Origin: Gelidibacter japonicus
Lineage (GTDB): Bacteria; Bacteroidota; Bacteroidia; Flavobacteriales; Flavobacteriaceae
Reading direction: 5' to 3'
Length of the DNA stretch: 64,000 nt
Assembly (NCBI RefSeq): GCF_010725055.1
Contig: NZ_BJKB01000013.1
Coordinates: 1 to 64,000 of the forward strand
Part shown: piece after piece, positions 19,256-28,281 of the stretch
How positions within the stretch are numbered: the first letter of the stretch is position 1
How the letters are laid out: every line of letters begins with the position of its first letter
Position numbers and translations under genes: made by a program
The notes under the pieces: model-generated
Databases searched by the model: none
Told to the model about the DNA's origin: nothing
The model's input: the letters and a program-made list of their open reading frames with translations, nothing else

Positions 19256-19632
19256 TATTTCGGTAGTCAGTGTTTCCAATTTCTTATAAACTATTTCTAC
19301 GAATGCTCTTTTAATTACAAAAACTCGTATATTTCCGTAGTTCAGTACATTAGTTCTGGTAAAACAACGTGTTTTACCGAATTTTATCAATGACATCCTA
19401 GTTTTTAGAAACTATTTCTTTAGAAATTGTTTGGGCAATTTTAGTTTAAACAATACATGTTTATCAATTAATTATAATAAAGTCCAGGTTCCCCGCCAGC
19501 AGACAGGGTCTTGATACCTTATCGGACAACAATGATTCCAATAGTTAAATAAATATTAAAATATATTGCAATACTCTATGAATGATAGGTATTCCGTATT
19601 TTCACTTTTTTAATTTCTAAACTCCTAACATT
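19256..19632. other. Intergenic region with one hairpin
   Basis: No gene in 377 bases. A perfect 9-bp hairpin, GGTAAAACA/TGTTTTACC with a 3-nt loop, lies at 19359-19379 and may end the lysS transcript, although the T run after it is weak. The rest is AT-rich. Confidence 0.4.
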
Positions 19633-22131
19633 TTGAAAAAAATCTCCTTAAGCGCGATGTTTTTGGCGTCCTTTTTTTTAGTTGCATCATGTTCAACTTC
19701 CAAAAAAGCATCCAAATCACCAGCTCCCAGCAGTGCCGCTTCAGATGCCGCTAAAAAACCTGGAAAAAATGACATCCAGCCGTATAACAAAGTCATTACC
19801 AAAGATGCTGTAAGCGATCCAGGATTGTTTACGGTCCACAAAATAGACGAGACCTACTTTTATGAAATTCCCGATTCACTTTTTGAACGCGAAATGCTAA
19901 AAGTGACCCGTATTGCCAAAACAGCCAGTGGTTTAGGTTTTGGTGGTGGCAAGCAAGACGAGCAGGTGTTGCGTTGGCAAAAGAAAGGTAAAAGAGTCTT
20001 ACTCCGCATGGTTTCACACAACGTCGTTGCCAATGACACCTTACCAGTTCATGAAGCGGTTGTAAATTCCAATTTTGAACCTGTACTGTTCAGCTTTCCA
20101 ATAAAAGCTTTTGGTAAAGATTCGTTGACCACCGTAATTGATGTCACCGATTTATTTAGTAAAGATGTAAAACCTTTAGGCTTACCTGACCGAAGTAGAA
20201 AACAATATAAAGTAACCCGTTTAGACTCAGACCTCTCGTATATTGAGAGTATAAAAAGTTACCCACTGAATATTGAAACACGCCATGTAAAAACCTACAA
20301 TGCTAGTGAACCCCCTTCCAATGCAACCAGTGGTGCTATTTCCATAGAGCTCAACAACTCCATGATCCTATTACCTAAAGTACCGATGAAACGTAGAATA
20401 TTTGATCAACGTGTCGGCTGGTTTACAAGTGGACAAATAGATTACGGTTTGGATGCCCATGAGAGCAAGAGAGTCACCTATTTGGATAGATGGCGACTTG
20501 AGGTCAAGGATGAAGACATTGAGAAATTTAAGCGTGGTGAATTGGTGGAGCCTAAAAAACAAATTGTCTACTATATTGACAGAGCGACTCCTGAGCAATG
20601 GCGTAAATACATCAAACAAGGTATTGAAGATTGGCAAGTGGCCTTTGAAGCTGCCGGGTTTAAAAATGCAATTATAGCCAAAGATCCTCCTACAATTGAA
20701 GAGGATCCGGATTGGAGCCCGGAAGATGCGCGTTATTCTGTTGTGCGTTATTTAGCCTCCCCTATCCCAAATGCCAATGGCCCACACGTTAGTGATCCAA
20801 GAAGTGGCGAAATAATAGAAAGCGATATCAACTGGTACCATAACGTTATGACCTTGTTGCGCAACTGGTTCTTTGTACAAACTGCGGCCATCAATCCTGA
20901 AGCACAAAGTGTGAGATTTAAAGATGAAATCATGGGACGATTGATTCGGTTTGTGTCCTCACACGAAGTAGGACATACTTTAGGTTTACCCCATAATATG
21001 GCAAGTAGTTCTGCTTATAAAGTGGACGACCTACGTGATCCAGAATTCACTAAAAAACACGGAACTGCACCATCCATTATGGATTATGCGCGTTTTAATT
21101 ACGTGGCACAACCAGGTGATGAAGGGGTTGCTTTAATGCCAAACATTGGGGTGTATGATAAATATGCCATCGCTTGGGGTTACCGTCCAATTTTGGATGC
21201 CGAAACACCAGAAGATGAAAAGAAAACCTTAGATAGCTGGATTTTAAAGCATGCAGGAGATCCAATGTATCGTTTTGGAAGACAGCAAAGTGGCGGTGTC
21301 ATTGACCCTAGCTCGCAAACAGAAGATTTGGGAGATGATGCCATGAAGGCGAGCGCCTACGGCATTGCCAACTTAAAACGTATCGTTCCAAACCTCCTCA
21401 AATGGACTGCTGAAGATGGTAAGGATTATAGCGATTTAGGAACCATGTATGGCGAAGTATTAGGCCAATACAATCGTTATATGGGACACGTCACTGCGAA
21501 CATTGGTGGTGTCTATGAAATTTACAAAACTTATGATCAAGAAGGAGACGTTTATACGCATGTTGACAAGGCCAAACAAAAAGAGGCTTTACAATTTCTT
21601 CAAAAAGAATTGTTCACCACTCCAGAATGGCTTTTGGACAACGATATTTTCAACAAGATTGAATTTGATGGTAGCTTAGAGCGCATCCGCAGCACACAGA
21701 CCAGAACACTTGATAATATTCTTGATTTTGGAAGAATGCAGCGTATGAGTGAAAATGAAACGATCAACGGAAAAGATGCTTATGGTTTATTAGCCATGAT
21801 GCAAGATTTACGCAAAGGTATTTTCAGTGAATTGAACAGTGGAAAATCGATAGATGTTTACAGAAGAAACCTTCAACGTGCCTATATTGATCGTATGAAC
21901 TATTTAATGACCAAAGAGCAGACCCCTGTTCCGTCACAGTTCAGACGTTTTATCTCCCGAACGAATGTCGATGTAAGTCAATCAGACATCAGAGCCATCA
22001 CAAGAGCCGAGTTGAAAACGCTCGAAGGCACCATCAGATCTGGATTGGCCAGAACTAATGACACCATGAGCAGAATCCATTTGACAGACGCTTTACAAAG
22101 GATTGATGCGATATTGAATCCGAAGAGTTAA
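19633..22131 (+). CDS. Zinc-dependent metalloprotease lipoprotein, DUF5117/DUF5118 type
   Basis: The 832-residue product begins at a TTG codon: only this start gives the lysines of the lipoprotein signal MKKISLSAMFLASFFLVASC (Cys 20). The zinc site is 'SHEVGHTLGLPHNM', the extended metzincin form HExxHxxGxxH (His, Glu, His, His). Around it are conserved features of the DUF5117/DUF4953 proteins of Bacteroidetes: 'WMSFP'-like strands before, and 'SIMDYARFNYVAQPGD' with the Met-turn after. Natural substrates of this family are not known to me. The gene stands alone and is closed by a bidirectional terminator. Confidence 0.87.
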   Translation: MKKISLSAMFLASFFLVASCSTSKKASKSPAPSSAASDAAKKPGKNDIQPYNKVITKDAVSDPGLFTVHKIDETYFYEIPDSLFEREMLKVTRIAKTASGLGFGGGKQDEQVLRWQKKGKRVLLRMVSHNVVANDTLPVHEAVVNSNFEPVLFSFPIKAFGKDSLTTVIDVTDLFSKDVKPLGLPDRSRKQYKVTRLDSDLSYIESIKSYPLNIETRHVKTYNASEPPSNATSGAISIELNNSMILLPKVPMKRRIFDQRVGWFTSGQIDYGLDAHESKRVTYLDRWRLEVKDEDIEKFKRGELVEPKKQIVYYIDRATPEQWRKYIKQGIEDWQVAFEAAGFKNAIIAKDPPTIEEDPDWSPEDARYSVVRYLASPIPNANGPHVSDPRSGEIIESDINWYHNVMTLLRNWFFVQTAAINPEAQSVRFKDEIMGRLIRFVSSHEVGHTLGLPHNMASSSAYKVDDLRDPEFTKKHGTAPSIMDYARFNYVAQPGDEGVALMPNIGVYDKYAIAWGYRPILDAETPEDEKKTLDSWILKHAGDPMYRFGRQQSGGVIDPSSQTEDLGDDAMKASAYGIANLKRIVPNLLKWTAEDGKDYSDLGTMYGEVLGQYNRYMGHVTANIGGVYEIYKTYDQEGDVYTHVDKAKQKEALQFLQKELFTTPEWLLDNDIFNKIEFDGSLERIRSTQTRTLDNILDFGRMQRMSENETINGKDAYGLLAMMQDLRKGIFSELNSGKSIDVYRRNLQRAYIDRMNYLMTKEQTPVPSQFRRFISRTNVDVSQSDIRAITRAELKTLEGTIRSGLARTNDTMSRIHLTDALQRIDAILNPKS

Positions 22132-22155
22132 AATCTTAATTAGTAATAAATTTAA

Positions 22156-22190
22156 AAAATGCTTCAGGACGTTCTTGAAGCATTTTTTTA
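22156..22190. terminator. Bidirectional terminator between the metalloprotease and hydrolase genes
   Basis: A 9-bp perfect stem (AATGCTTCA with TGAAGCATT), 9-nt loop, A run before and T run after, placed between two converging stop codons. Confidence 0.8.
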
Positions 22191-23006
22191 TCTCAGAAGC
22201 TCTTGAATGCCAGTTCTATAAGCTTCAAACTCAATCAGGTCATTATGGCCTCCACCTTCAATCTCTATAAATGTCACTTGCGATTTTGGCAGGATATCAA
22301 CTAATTTTTTACCAGATTCGTATGGCACCACCCCATCATCAGTACCATGAAAAATCACAATGGGACATCTCACGGAAGTAATAAATTCATTGGTAGGAAA
22401 TTTATATTGCAATAACTTTTCAACCGGAAGAAAAGGAAAGCGGGACTTTGCCACATCAACCATGCTGTAATAAGGGGTTTCTAAAATCAATAGTTTGGCT
22501 TTATTTTTAGACGCGAGATAGGTCGCAATCCCAGTTCCCAAGGACCTTCCGTAAAGTGCGATTTCCGAATCAGAATAGTTTTCCTTTAAGTAATCGTAGC
22601 AATATTGTGCGTCGTTGTAAAACGCAGCCTCACTTAATTTCCCGGTGCTTTTACCATAAGTTCGGTAATCCATAATCAACACATCGTAATCCATATGTAC
22701 AAAGAACTCTGCAATGGTTCCCCATCGGGATAAATCGCCAGCATTCCCATGAAAATACAGAATGACCCCTTTGGGATTTTCAGCTTTAAAGTGAATGGCA
22801 TTAATCACCGCATGATCATCTGTTTTAAAAAATAGTTCTTCAAACGGATGATTAAATTCATATTGAAAATCCTGAGGTAGAACCGTCGGCATAAAAAGAA
22901 TTTTCTCTTGTAAAAAATATAAAGATGCTCCAATCATAATATATAAAGCCACTATAACTAGTAGCACATTTTTAAGTTTATTTTTTGTTTTTTGAATGCT
23001 TGACAT
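22188..23006 (-). CDS. Alpha/beta hydrolase, membrane-anchored (paralogue 1)
   Basis: The start at 23006 gives 272 residues beginning MSSIQKTKNKLKNVLLVIVALY, a single membrane anchor. The hydrolase fold follows: 'ILYFHGNAGDLSRWG' (oxyanion HGN), 'DYRTYGKSTG', nucleophile elbow 'GRSLGTG', acid in 'FHGTDDGVVPY' and catalytic His in 'GGGHNDL'. It resembles the BEM46/YqkD-type family of hydrolases whose substrates are mostly unknown. Its first 29 bases overlap the end of the upstream paralogue, which implies coupled translation of a tandem duplicate. Confidence 0.85.
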   Translation of the reverse strand: MSSIQKTKNKLKNVLLVIVALYIMIGASLYFLQEKILFMPTVLPQDFQYEFNHPFEELFFKTDDHAVINAIHFKAENPKGVILYFHGNAGDLSRWGTIAEFFVHMDYDVLIMDYRTYGKSTGKLSEAAFYNDAQYCYDYLKENYSDSEIALYGRSLGTGIATYLASKNKAKLLILETPYYSMVDVAKSRFPFLPVEKLLQYKFPTNEFITSVRCPIVIFHGTDDGVVPYESGKKLVDILPKSQVTFIEIEGGGHNDLIEFEAYRTGIQELLR

Positions 23007-23844
23007 GAATGCTTGTGGTGTTAAGGTCAATATTTTTTGGAGTTGTGGTGATGATATCCTCAAGCATGATGTGATAGGATTCAAAGTTGTTCAAGTTCTT
23101 ATGCCCTCCGCCAATTACGGTATGCAAACAGGTCAACTTCGGATTGATAAGTGAGAGTTTAACACCTGTTGTATAGGGAATCAATTTATCATCGGTGCCA
23201 TGAATGATATGAATAGGGCATTGCACGTATTTTAACCATTTATAGGTTGGTAGAGGATATTTTATCAACAACGACAACGGCATGAACGGCAGATAACGTT
23301 TGGTAACTTTCGTTAAACTGTAATAGGCCGATTCCAAAATAAGCATCTTAGGATGGTTCATTGAGGCCAGCTTCGCGGCAAAACCAGAACCCAAAGAGCG
23401 CCCGTAAAGAATGATGCGATCTTCAGAGGTCAATTCCCTGATCTTATTGTAAACCTCCTGCAGATCGCATTTAATGGCCTTTTGCGAGCGTCTTCCCGTA
23501 CTTTTACCAAAACCTCTGTAATCAACCATCAGCACATTATAGCCAAGACGGGTAAAATCGACGGCAAACTTGCCCCAACCCTTTATGCTTTTGGAGTTGC
23601 CTTTAAGGTACAACACAATGCCTTTACTTTCACCTTCTGGAAAAAATCGTATGGCATTGATGATAGCCCCATCCCGTGTTTCAAGATTGTGTTCTTCAAA
23701 AATCTGATTGTCATAGTTGAATTGAAAGCCTTTGGGCAGTTTTTCTGGTTTGAACAGCATATAGTCCTGCAGGTAATATAATGCAACGCTTACAATAATG
23801 TAAACGATGACTACAAAAACCAACGCTGACAACCAATAGGCCAT
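22978..23844 (-). CDS. Alpha/beta hydrolase, membrane-anchored (paralogue 2)
   Basis: The ATG at 23844 gives 288 residues with an N-terminal anchor (MAYWLSALVFVVIVYIIVSV). The nucleophile elbow 'GRSLGSG', the acid loop 'IHGTDDKLIPY' and the His loop 'GGGHKNL' are kept. The oxyanion segment, HGN in the neighbour, reads 'LYLKGNSKSIKGWG' here, so His is replaced by Lys. The sequence is clearly paralogous to the gene 28 nt inside its 3' end. The replacement may alter activity. The region upstream carries three copies of TTTCTTG (23898-23918). Longer starts up to 23970 run through this repeat and are unlikely. Confidence 0.83.
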   Translation of the reverse strand: MAYWLSALVFVVIVYIIVSVALYYLQDYMLFKPEKLPKGFQFNYDNQIFEEHNLETRDGAIINAIRFFPEGESKGIVLYLKGNSKSIKGWGKFAVDFTRLGYNVLMVDYRGFGKSTGRRSQKAIKCDLQEVYNKIRELTSEDRIILYGRSLGSGFAAKLASMNHPKMLILESAYYSLTKVTKRYLPFMPLSLLIKYPLPTYKWLKYVQCPIHIIHGTDDKLIPYTTGVKLSLINPKLTCLHTVIGGGHKNLNNFESYHIMLEDIITTTPKNIDLNTTSIHVKHSKNKK

Positions 23845-23897
23845 GGAAAACGATATTTGAGATACAAGATATAAAAAAGACTTTAGGTTTAGTCGAG

Positions 23898-23922
23898 TTT
23901 CTTGTTTCTTGTTTCTTGTTTC
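23898..23922. repeat. Tandem repeat of TTTCTTG
   Basis: Three copies of the 7-base unit TTTCTTG and a partial fourth, upstream of the hydrolase pair. Similar in style to the simple-sequence arms in the paa region. Confidence 0.6.
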
Positions 23923-24084
23923 AAACTTGAAGTTCTTTAGAAGTAATAGTTCACGAAGGTTTGGAACCAATTAAACATTAAAAGCATGTTAAATTCCTAC
24001 ATAAACCTTCTTTAGAATTCATACATTTTAAACTTTCCTCATCATTATCAGTCATAGCACTACAAACCTTTAAAAAATAGAAAC

Positions 24085-24567
24085 ATGAAAAAACTAATAA
24101 TGATCCTGATTGCAGTTGCAACACTACAAGTTTCGGCTCAGGACCAAAAAAGAGAAATGAAAAAACAGCGTATGACTTCCAGAATGGATTATTCTCCTGA
24201 AGAAACAGCGCAACTCCAGTCTAAGAAATTGACCTTAAAACTCGATTTAAACAGCAAACAACAAAAAGAAGTATCCGATCTGTTTTTGGAACAAGCCAAA
24301 TTGAGACAAAGTCAAAAAGAAACTTATTTAGAATCAAAAGCGAAAGAAGAAAATAAGACTTTTTCAAAAGAAGAGCGTTTTAAAATGGCAAATGCAAGAT
24401 TGGACCAGCAAATTGAAATGAAGAAAAAAATGAAAGACATTTTATCTGCGGAGCAATATGAAAAATGGGATAAAATGAGTGAAAGACGTCAACACAAAGG
24501 CAAAAGACACGGTATGCGTTCCAAAAACAAAAAAGAGGGAATGCATCAACAAAAAGCAAAACAGTAA
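24085..24567 (+). CDS. Periplasmic Spy/CpxP-like helical protein
   Basis: The 160-residue product has a signal peptide (MKKLIMILIAVATLQVSA-QD). The mature part is long, charged alpha helix with two LTxxQ-like segments: 'KLTLKLDLNSKQQKEVSDLF' and 'LDQQIEMKKKMKDILSAEQY'. The basic tail is rich in Lys, Arg, His and Gln. This arrangement recalls the periplasmic chaperone Spy and the CpxP regulators; in Bacteroidetes such proteins are usually annotated as hypothetical. A chaperone role is inferred only. It stands alone, ahead of a strong terminator shared with hemL. Confidence 0.65.
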   Translation: MKKLIMILIAVATLQVSAQDQKREMKKQRMTSRMDYSPEETAQLQSKKLTLKLDLNSKQQKEVSDLFLEQAKLRQSQKETYLESKAKEENKTFSKEERFKMANARLDQQIEMKKKMKDILSAEQYEKWDKMSERRQHKGKRHGMRSKNKKEGMHQQKAKQ

Positions 24568-24590
24568 TTTTTAAACTTCAAATTAAACCA

Positions 24591-24634
24591 AGTAAAAAGG
24601 AAATTTCTTCTTTAGAAATTCCCTTTTTACTTTA
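24591..24634. terminator. Bidirectional terminator between the Spy-like gene and hemL
   Basis: A 17-bp stem with one mismatch (AGTAAAAAGGAAATTTC with GAAATTCCCTTTTTACT), 7-nt loop, T-rich on both exits. Confidence 0.8.
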
Positions 24635-24651
24635 TTATAATTCTATGAATT

Positions 24652-25938
24652 TTAAAGATCTTTACTTACGGTTGCCACGGCTTTGATCGTTGCATCCAGA
24701 TCATCATAACTCAGGGCATCACATATAAACCAAGTCTCAAAAGCACTCGGGGCAATATAAACCCCTTCTTTAAGCATGCCGTGAAAGAACTTTTTAAAGG
24801 TCTCGTTATTAGCTTTTGCAGCAGATTCAAAATCATGCACCTCGTGCTCCTCAAAATGGATGGAAATCATTGATCCCATTCTATTGATGGTGTGCTTCAC
24901 CTTATTGACTTCAAGGGCTTTCGACATTCCATGGTGTAGGTATTCTGTTTTCTCTGCCAAACGATCAAAAACCGTTCTATCACTATTCAAATGTTGCAAC
25001 ATGGCCAGGCCTGCCGCCATGGCTAAAGGATTTCCACTTAAAGTTCCCGCTTGATACACAGGACCAAGGGGTGCCAAAAAATCCATGATTTCATTTCTTG
25101 CCGCAAAGGCTCCAACTGGCAAACCGCCACCGATCACCTTTCCAAAGCAAACGATATCGGCATTGACATTGTATAATTCTTGGGCCCCACCAGGAGCCAA
25201 TCTAAATCCGGTCATGACCTCGTCAAAAATCAACAAAATATCATGTTGATCGCATAAAGCTCTCAACTTTTTCAAGAAATTATCCTTTGGGGGAATGCAC
25301 CCCATATTTCCGGCAACCGGTTCAATGATAATACAAGCAATCTCACCCTTATTCGCTTCCACTAATTGTGTGACATTGTCAATATCATTAAATTTTGCCA
25401 GAAACGTATCTTTTGCCGTACCTTGGGTAACACCAGGACTATTAGGCGTGCCAAAAGTAATTGCACCAGAGCCTGCCGCGATCAAAAACGCATCACTATG
25501 TCCATGATAACACCCTGCAAACTTTATAATTTTATCCTTTTTGGTATAGCCGCGTGCCAATCGAACCGCACTCATACATGCCTCCGTTCCTGAATTGACA
25601 AATCTTATTTTATCGATATTGGGCACCATTGAAATCGCCAATTGTGCAATCTCTGTTTCAATGGCTGTCGGCATTCCAAAAGAAGTGCCTTGTTTCGCTT
25701 TCTTAATGACCGCATCCACTACCGGCTCAAAAGCGTGGCCGAGAATCATAGGCCCCCATGAATTGATATAATCAATATAAATATTTCCATCTTCATCATG
25801 CACATAGGCACCTTTAGCCGATTTGGCAAAAATAGGTGTTCCGCCAACAGCACCAAATGCTCTTACGGGCGAATTCACACCACCTGGAATTACTTTTTCT
25901 GCGTCTTTAAATAAACTACTACTGCGTTGATATAACAT
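24652..25938 (-). CDS. hemL: Glutamate-1-semialdehyde 2,1-aminomutase
   Basis: HemL turns glutamate-1-semialdehyde into 5-aminolevulinate, the entry step of the C5 route to haem. The 428-residue sequence starts with the family opening '[23 protein letters not shown]', contains '[20 protein letters not shown]', '[20 protein letters not shown]', '[19 protein letters not shown]' (Asp contacting the PLP nitrogen) and the PLP-binding Lys in '[16 protein letters not shown]'. Length is normal. A cell-wall hydrolase gene ends 4 nt upstream, and an ACC-deaminase-like gene lies before that, so the three form one transcription unit. Confidence 0.97.
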   Translation of the reverse strand: MLYQRSSSLFKDAEKVIPGGVNSPVRAFGAVGGTPIFAKSAKGAYVHDEDGNIYIDYINSWGPMILGHAFEPVVDAVIKKAKQGTSFGMPTAIETEIAQLAISMVPNIDKIRFVNSGTEACMSAVRLARGYTKKDKIIKFAGCYHGHSDAFLIAAGSGAITFGTPNSPGVTQGTAKDTFLAKFNDIDNVTQLVEANKGEIACIIIEPVAGNMGCIPPKDNFLKKLRALCDQHDILLIFDEVMTGFRLAPGGAQELYNVNADIVCFGKVIGGGLPVGAFAARNEIMDFLAPLGPVYQAGTLSGNPLAMAAGLAMLQHLNSDRTVFDRLAEKTEYLHHGMSKALEVNKVKHTINRMGSMISIHFEEHEVHDFESAAKANNETFKKFFHGMLKEGVYIAPSAFETWFICDALSYDDLDATIKAVATVSKDL

Positions 25939-25941
25939 GAA

Positions 25942-26766
25942 CTAATTGTCTTTAATAATGAGAATTTGACCTATTTGTAAATCGTTATTGTTCATTCCGT
26001 TCAGCTTTTGCAACTCATCAACGGAAAGATTATAGCGTTTTGAAAGGGAATACATTGTGTCTCCTTTCACCACTTTATGGGTGAGCTGTGAGTCAACCTC
26101 ACTTCTTCGAGGTTTTGACTTTGTGCCCAAAACCTCTTGATCGAATTGATACAGTTGGAAACGTTCAATCAAACTGATCAATTTGTCGGGATATTTTCTA
26201 TCTGTGGCATAGCCTGCTGCTCTTAGGCCTTTTGCCCAACCTTGATAATCATCAATATCCAATTGGAACAATTTGGAATATCGTCCACGAGAAGTTAAAA
26301 ACTCAGAGTGGTCCTCAAAAGATTGTTCGGCATGTTTGTATTTTCTAAAACATTCTTGCGATGCATCGTCATCATGATGAATCTTTTCCCCTGTCCATCC
26401 ATGACATTTAATACCAAAATGATTATTGGCTTCCACGGCCAATCTTCCTCTTCCAGAGCCTGATTCTAAAATGCCCTGGGCCAAAGTGATGCTTGCCGGA
26501 ATTTTGTGCGTTCGCATATTATTTTTGGCTATTTCACTGTAGGTCGCAATATAGATTTCGTTGACATTTAAATTTCCGGATGGCCTCGGAGTAGTAACGA
26601 CAGGAGAGCCTTCATCCGACGGAATGGAAGAGCGATGATCTCTAACAACACGTTCGGTTTTTGTTTTAGCATTTTTCTTTTTGGTAACAATCCGCTTCTT
26701 CCCTCCGCAACTTGCAAGCGTCAACGCTACAATCAAAATCATTATTAATCTCAGACTAAATTTCAT
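25942..26766 (-). CDS. Lipoprotein glucosaminidase (GH73) with LysM domain
   Basis: The 274-residue product has a lipoprotein signal (LTLASC, Cys 20), a basic linker, and a GH73/mannosyl-glycoprotein endo-beta-N-acetylglucosaminidase domain at about 70-210 with 'ASITLAQGILESGSGRGRLA' (catalytic Glu in ILES) and 'NNHFGIKCHGW'. The C-terminal LysM motif is 'HKVVKGDTMYSLSKRYNLSV...NLQIGQ'-like (about 228-272). It should cut peptidoglycan glycan chains from the outer-membrane side of the periplasm, with LysM holding the wall. Spacing to hemL (3 nt) and to the upstream gene (7 nt) indicates one operon. Confidence 0.92.
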   Translation of the reverse strand: MKFSLRLIMILIVALTLASCGGKKRIVTKKKNAKTKTERVVRDHRSSIPSDEGSPVVTTPRPSGNLNVNEIYIATYSEIAKNNMRTHKIPASITLAQGILESGSGRGRLAVEANNHFGIKCHGWTGEKIHHDDDASQECFRKYKHAEQSFEDHSEFLTSRGRYSKLFQLDIDDYQGWAKGLRAAGYATDRKYPDKLISLIERFQLYQFDQEVLGTKSKPRRSEVDSQLTHKVVKGDTMYSLSKRYNLSVDELQKLNGMNNNDLQIGQILIIKDN

Positions 26767-26773
26767 AGATAAA

Positions 26774-27685
26774 TTAACTAATTAAGGGCCATTGCTTTTT
26801 ATTCAATAATTCATTCATTCCAGAAATCCCCTGTAAACCGCCAGTATGAATGACCAATATTTTTGAGGCTTCAGGAAAATATCCTTTGCTCAATAAATCC
26901 ATAACGCCATACATCATCTTCCCAGTATAAACAGGATCCAGCGGAATGTTATAATCTCTTTTAAACTCATTCATAAAACCGATTAATTCGGTATTTATTT
27001 TAGCATATCCGCCAAAATGATAGTCGGTGATGAGTTTCCAGTTTGGATTTTTGGCAAACTTACTAATTTCTTCTCTCAAAAAATCACCTTTTAACGCAGG
27101 AAAACCTAGAATCTTCTGATGCGGTTTTGAGGCATTGATGATTCCAGAAATAGTTCCTCCAGTTCCCACAGAACAACAGATATAATCAAATTTAGAATCT
27201 TCCTCCAACAGGATTTCCTCACAACCTTTAATAGCCAATTCATTGGTGCCACCTTCTGGAATTAAATAGAAGTCTGCAAATTCACGTCTTAAGTTTTGAA
27301 TAAATTCTTCGGAAATTTTATTTCTAAACGCCTCGCGGGTCACAAATTTAAACTGCATGCCACAACTTTTGGCGAATTTCAAGGTGGGATTGCCTTCTAC
27401 TTTATCCACCAACTCCTCGCCTCTAATTACGCCAATCGTTTCAAAAGCGAACTCTTTCCCCACCGCAGCAACAGCGGCAATATGATTCGAAAAAGCACCT
27501 CCAAAAGTCAACAAGGTGTTTCTTCCTTCCTGTTTTGCCTGCACCAAATTATATTTCAATTTTCGGTATTTATTTCCTGAAATATAAGGATGGATAAGGT
27601 CTTCCCTTTTAACAGAAAGTAGATGATTGGAATTTGGTCCCAAGTTTAAGATTTGGTTTTCTGAAAGATGTACCTTAAAATTCAT
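26774..27685 (-). CDS. 1-aminocyclopropane-1-carboxylate deaminase / D-cysteine desulfhydrase family
   Basis: A 303-residue PLP enzyme of the fold II group. The PLP Lys lies in 'SGNKYRKLKYNL' (about residue 38), followed by 'LLTFGGAFSNHIAAVAAVGK' and the phosphate-binding loop 'CSVGTGGTISGII'. The sequence ends with 'ILVIHTGGLQGISGM', as in ACC deaminases and D-cysteine desulfhydrases. Flavobacterial members are usually annotated with both names, and the true substrate cannot be settled from sequence. It leads the unit ending in hemL. Confidence 0.88.
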   Translation of the reverse strand: MNFKVHLSENQILNLGPNSNHLLSVKREDLIHPYISGNKYRKLKYNLVQAKQEGRNTLLTFGGAFSNHIAAVAAVGKEFAFETIGVIRGEELVDKVEGNPTLKFAKSCGMQFKFVTREAFRNKISEEFIQNLRREFADFYLIPEGGTNELAIKGCEEILLEEDSKFDYICCSVGTGGTISGIINASKPHQKILGFPALKGDFLREEISKFAKNPNWKLITDYHFGGYAKINTELIGFMNEFKRDYNIPLDPVYTGKMMYGVMDLLSKGYFPEASKILVIHTGGLQGISGMNELLNKKQWPLIS

Positions 27686-27689
27686 GGCT

Positions 27690-28013
27690 TCAAAGATATT
27701 TCAAAAAGTTCCAAAAAGGACGTTTTTTAAGAAATTCTAAATGGCGCTCATTCTGATAGGCCTCACGCTCAAAGGAGATATTTTGATAAGCCCTATGCCA
27801 ATTCCTATAGTACCCATAACGCACCAAAAACTCCAGACCATACCAGATAAAAAAGGGAAGTATCAAGAGTTCCGCTTGTTGTTTTAAGTGAATACGTTCA
27901 TGATTGACAAAAACTTCATTAAGTTTGAGATAAGCGTGCTTTACAAATACAAACGGAAACAAGGCAATGCCGGTATAACCCTTTGGAACAATGTATTTGG
28001 AGACTAAAATCAT
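27690..28013 (-). CDS. Small protein with HExxH motif
   Basis: The 107-residue product starts MILVSKYIVPKGYTGIALFPFVFVK and contains 'VNHERIHLKQQAELLILPFFIWY'. HERIH has the spacing of a zinc-peptidase HExxH site, and a hydrophobic, possibly membrane-dipping segment follows. A third ligand candidate is Glu in 'SFEREAYQNERH'. This layout recalls a shortened M48/M56-like core, but no protease domain of normal length is present, so activity is uncertain. It is 4 nt upstream of the ACC-deaminase-like gene and should be cotranscribed with it. Confidence 0.6.
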   Translation of the reverse strand: MILVSKYIVPKGYTGIALFPFVFVKHAYLKLNEVFVNHERIHLKQQAELLILPFFIWYGLEFLVRYGYYRNWHRAYQNISFEREAYQNERHLEFLKKRPFWNFLKYL

Positions 28014-28104
28014 GAATCAATCACTTAAAAATCCCTTGGACGGCCCATATATTGGGTCCGAAAACTTGAATTTTGAGACAAGGAATATTTTCTCGAATTT
28101 ACAC

Positions 28105-28112
28105 TATCTTTG
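28105..28112 (+). promoter_or_regulatory. -7 box of the DUF5522-hutU unit
   Basis: TATCTTTG matches TAnnTTTG exactly and ends only 7 nt before the ATG at 28120. If used, transcription would begin at or a few bases before the start codon, so the message would be leaderless or nearly so. Confidence 0.5.
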
Positions 28113-28119
28113 TAATACT

Positions 28120-28281
28120 ATGAAAAAAATTGTGCCTCTTGAAGAAGGCGATTATTATTTGACACCAGAAGGCTACCGCTGTTTTACTGCTCAATATCTA
28201 CTTAAGCGTGGCTATTGTTGTGAAAGTGGCTGTAGACATTGCCCTTATGGTTTTGATAAGAAAAAATTAAAAACAAACTAA
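28120..28281 (+). CDS. DUF5522-type small Cys-rich protein
   Basis: The ATG at 28120 gives 53 residues, MKKIVPLEEGDYYLTPEGYRCF... A longer in-frame start at 27991 would overlap the divergent gene and is unlikely, because a -7 promoter box lies inside the extension. Four Cys (positions about 20, 32, 33, 37) and 'CRHCPYGF' near the end suggest a small metal site. The family is found in Bacteroidetes and eukaryotes without known function. Its stop codon overlaps the hutU ATG by one base, so the two are translationally coupled. Confidence 0.78.
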   Translation: MKKIVPLEEGDYYLTPEGYRCFTAQYLLKRGYCCESGCRHCPYGFDKKKLKTN

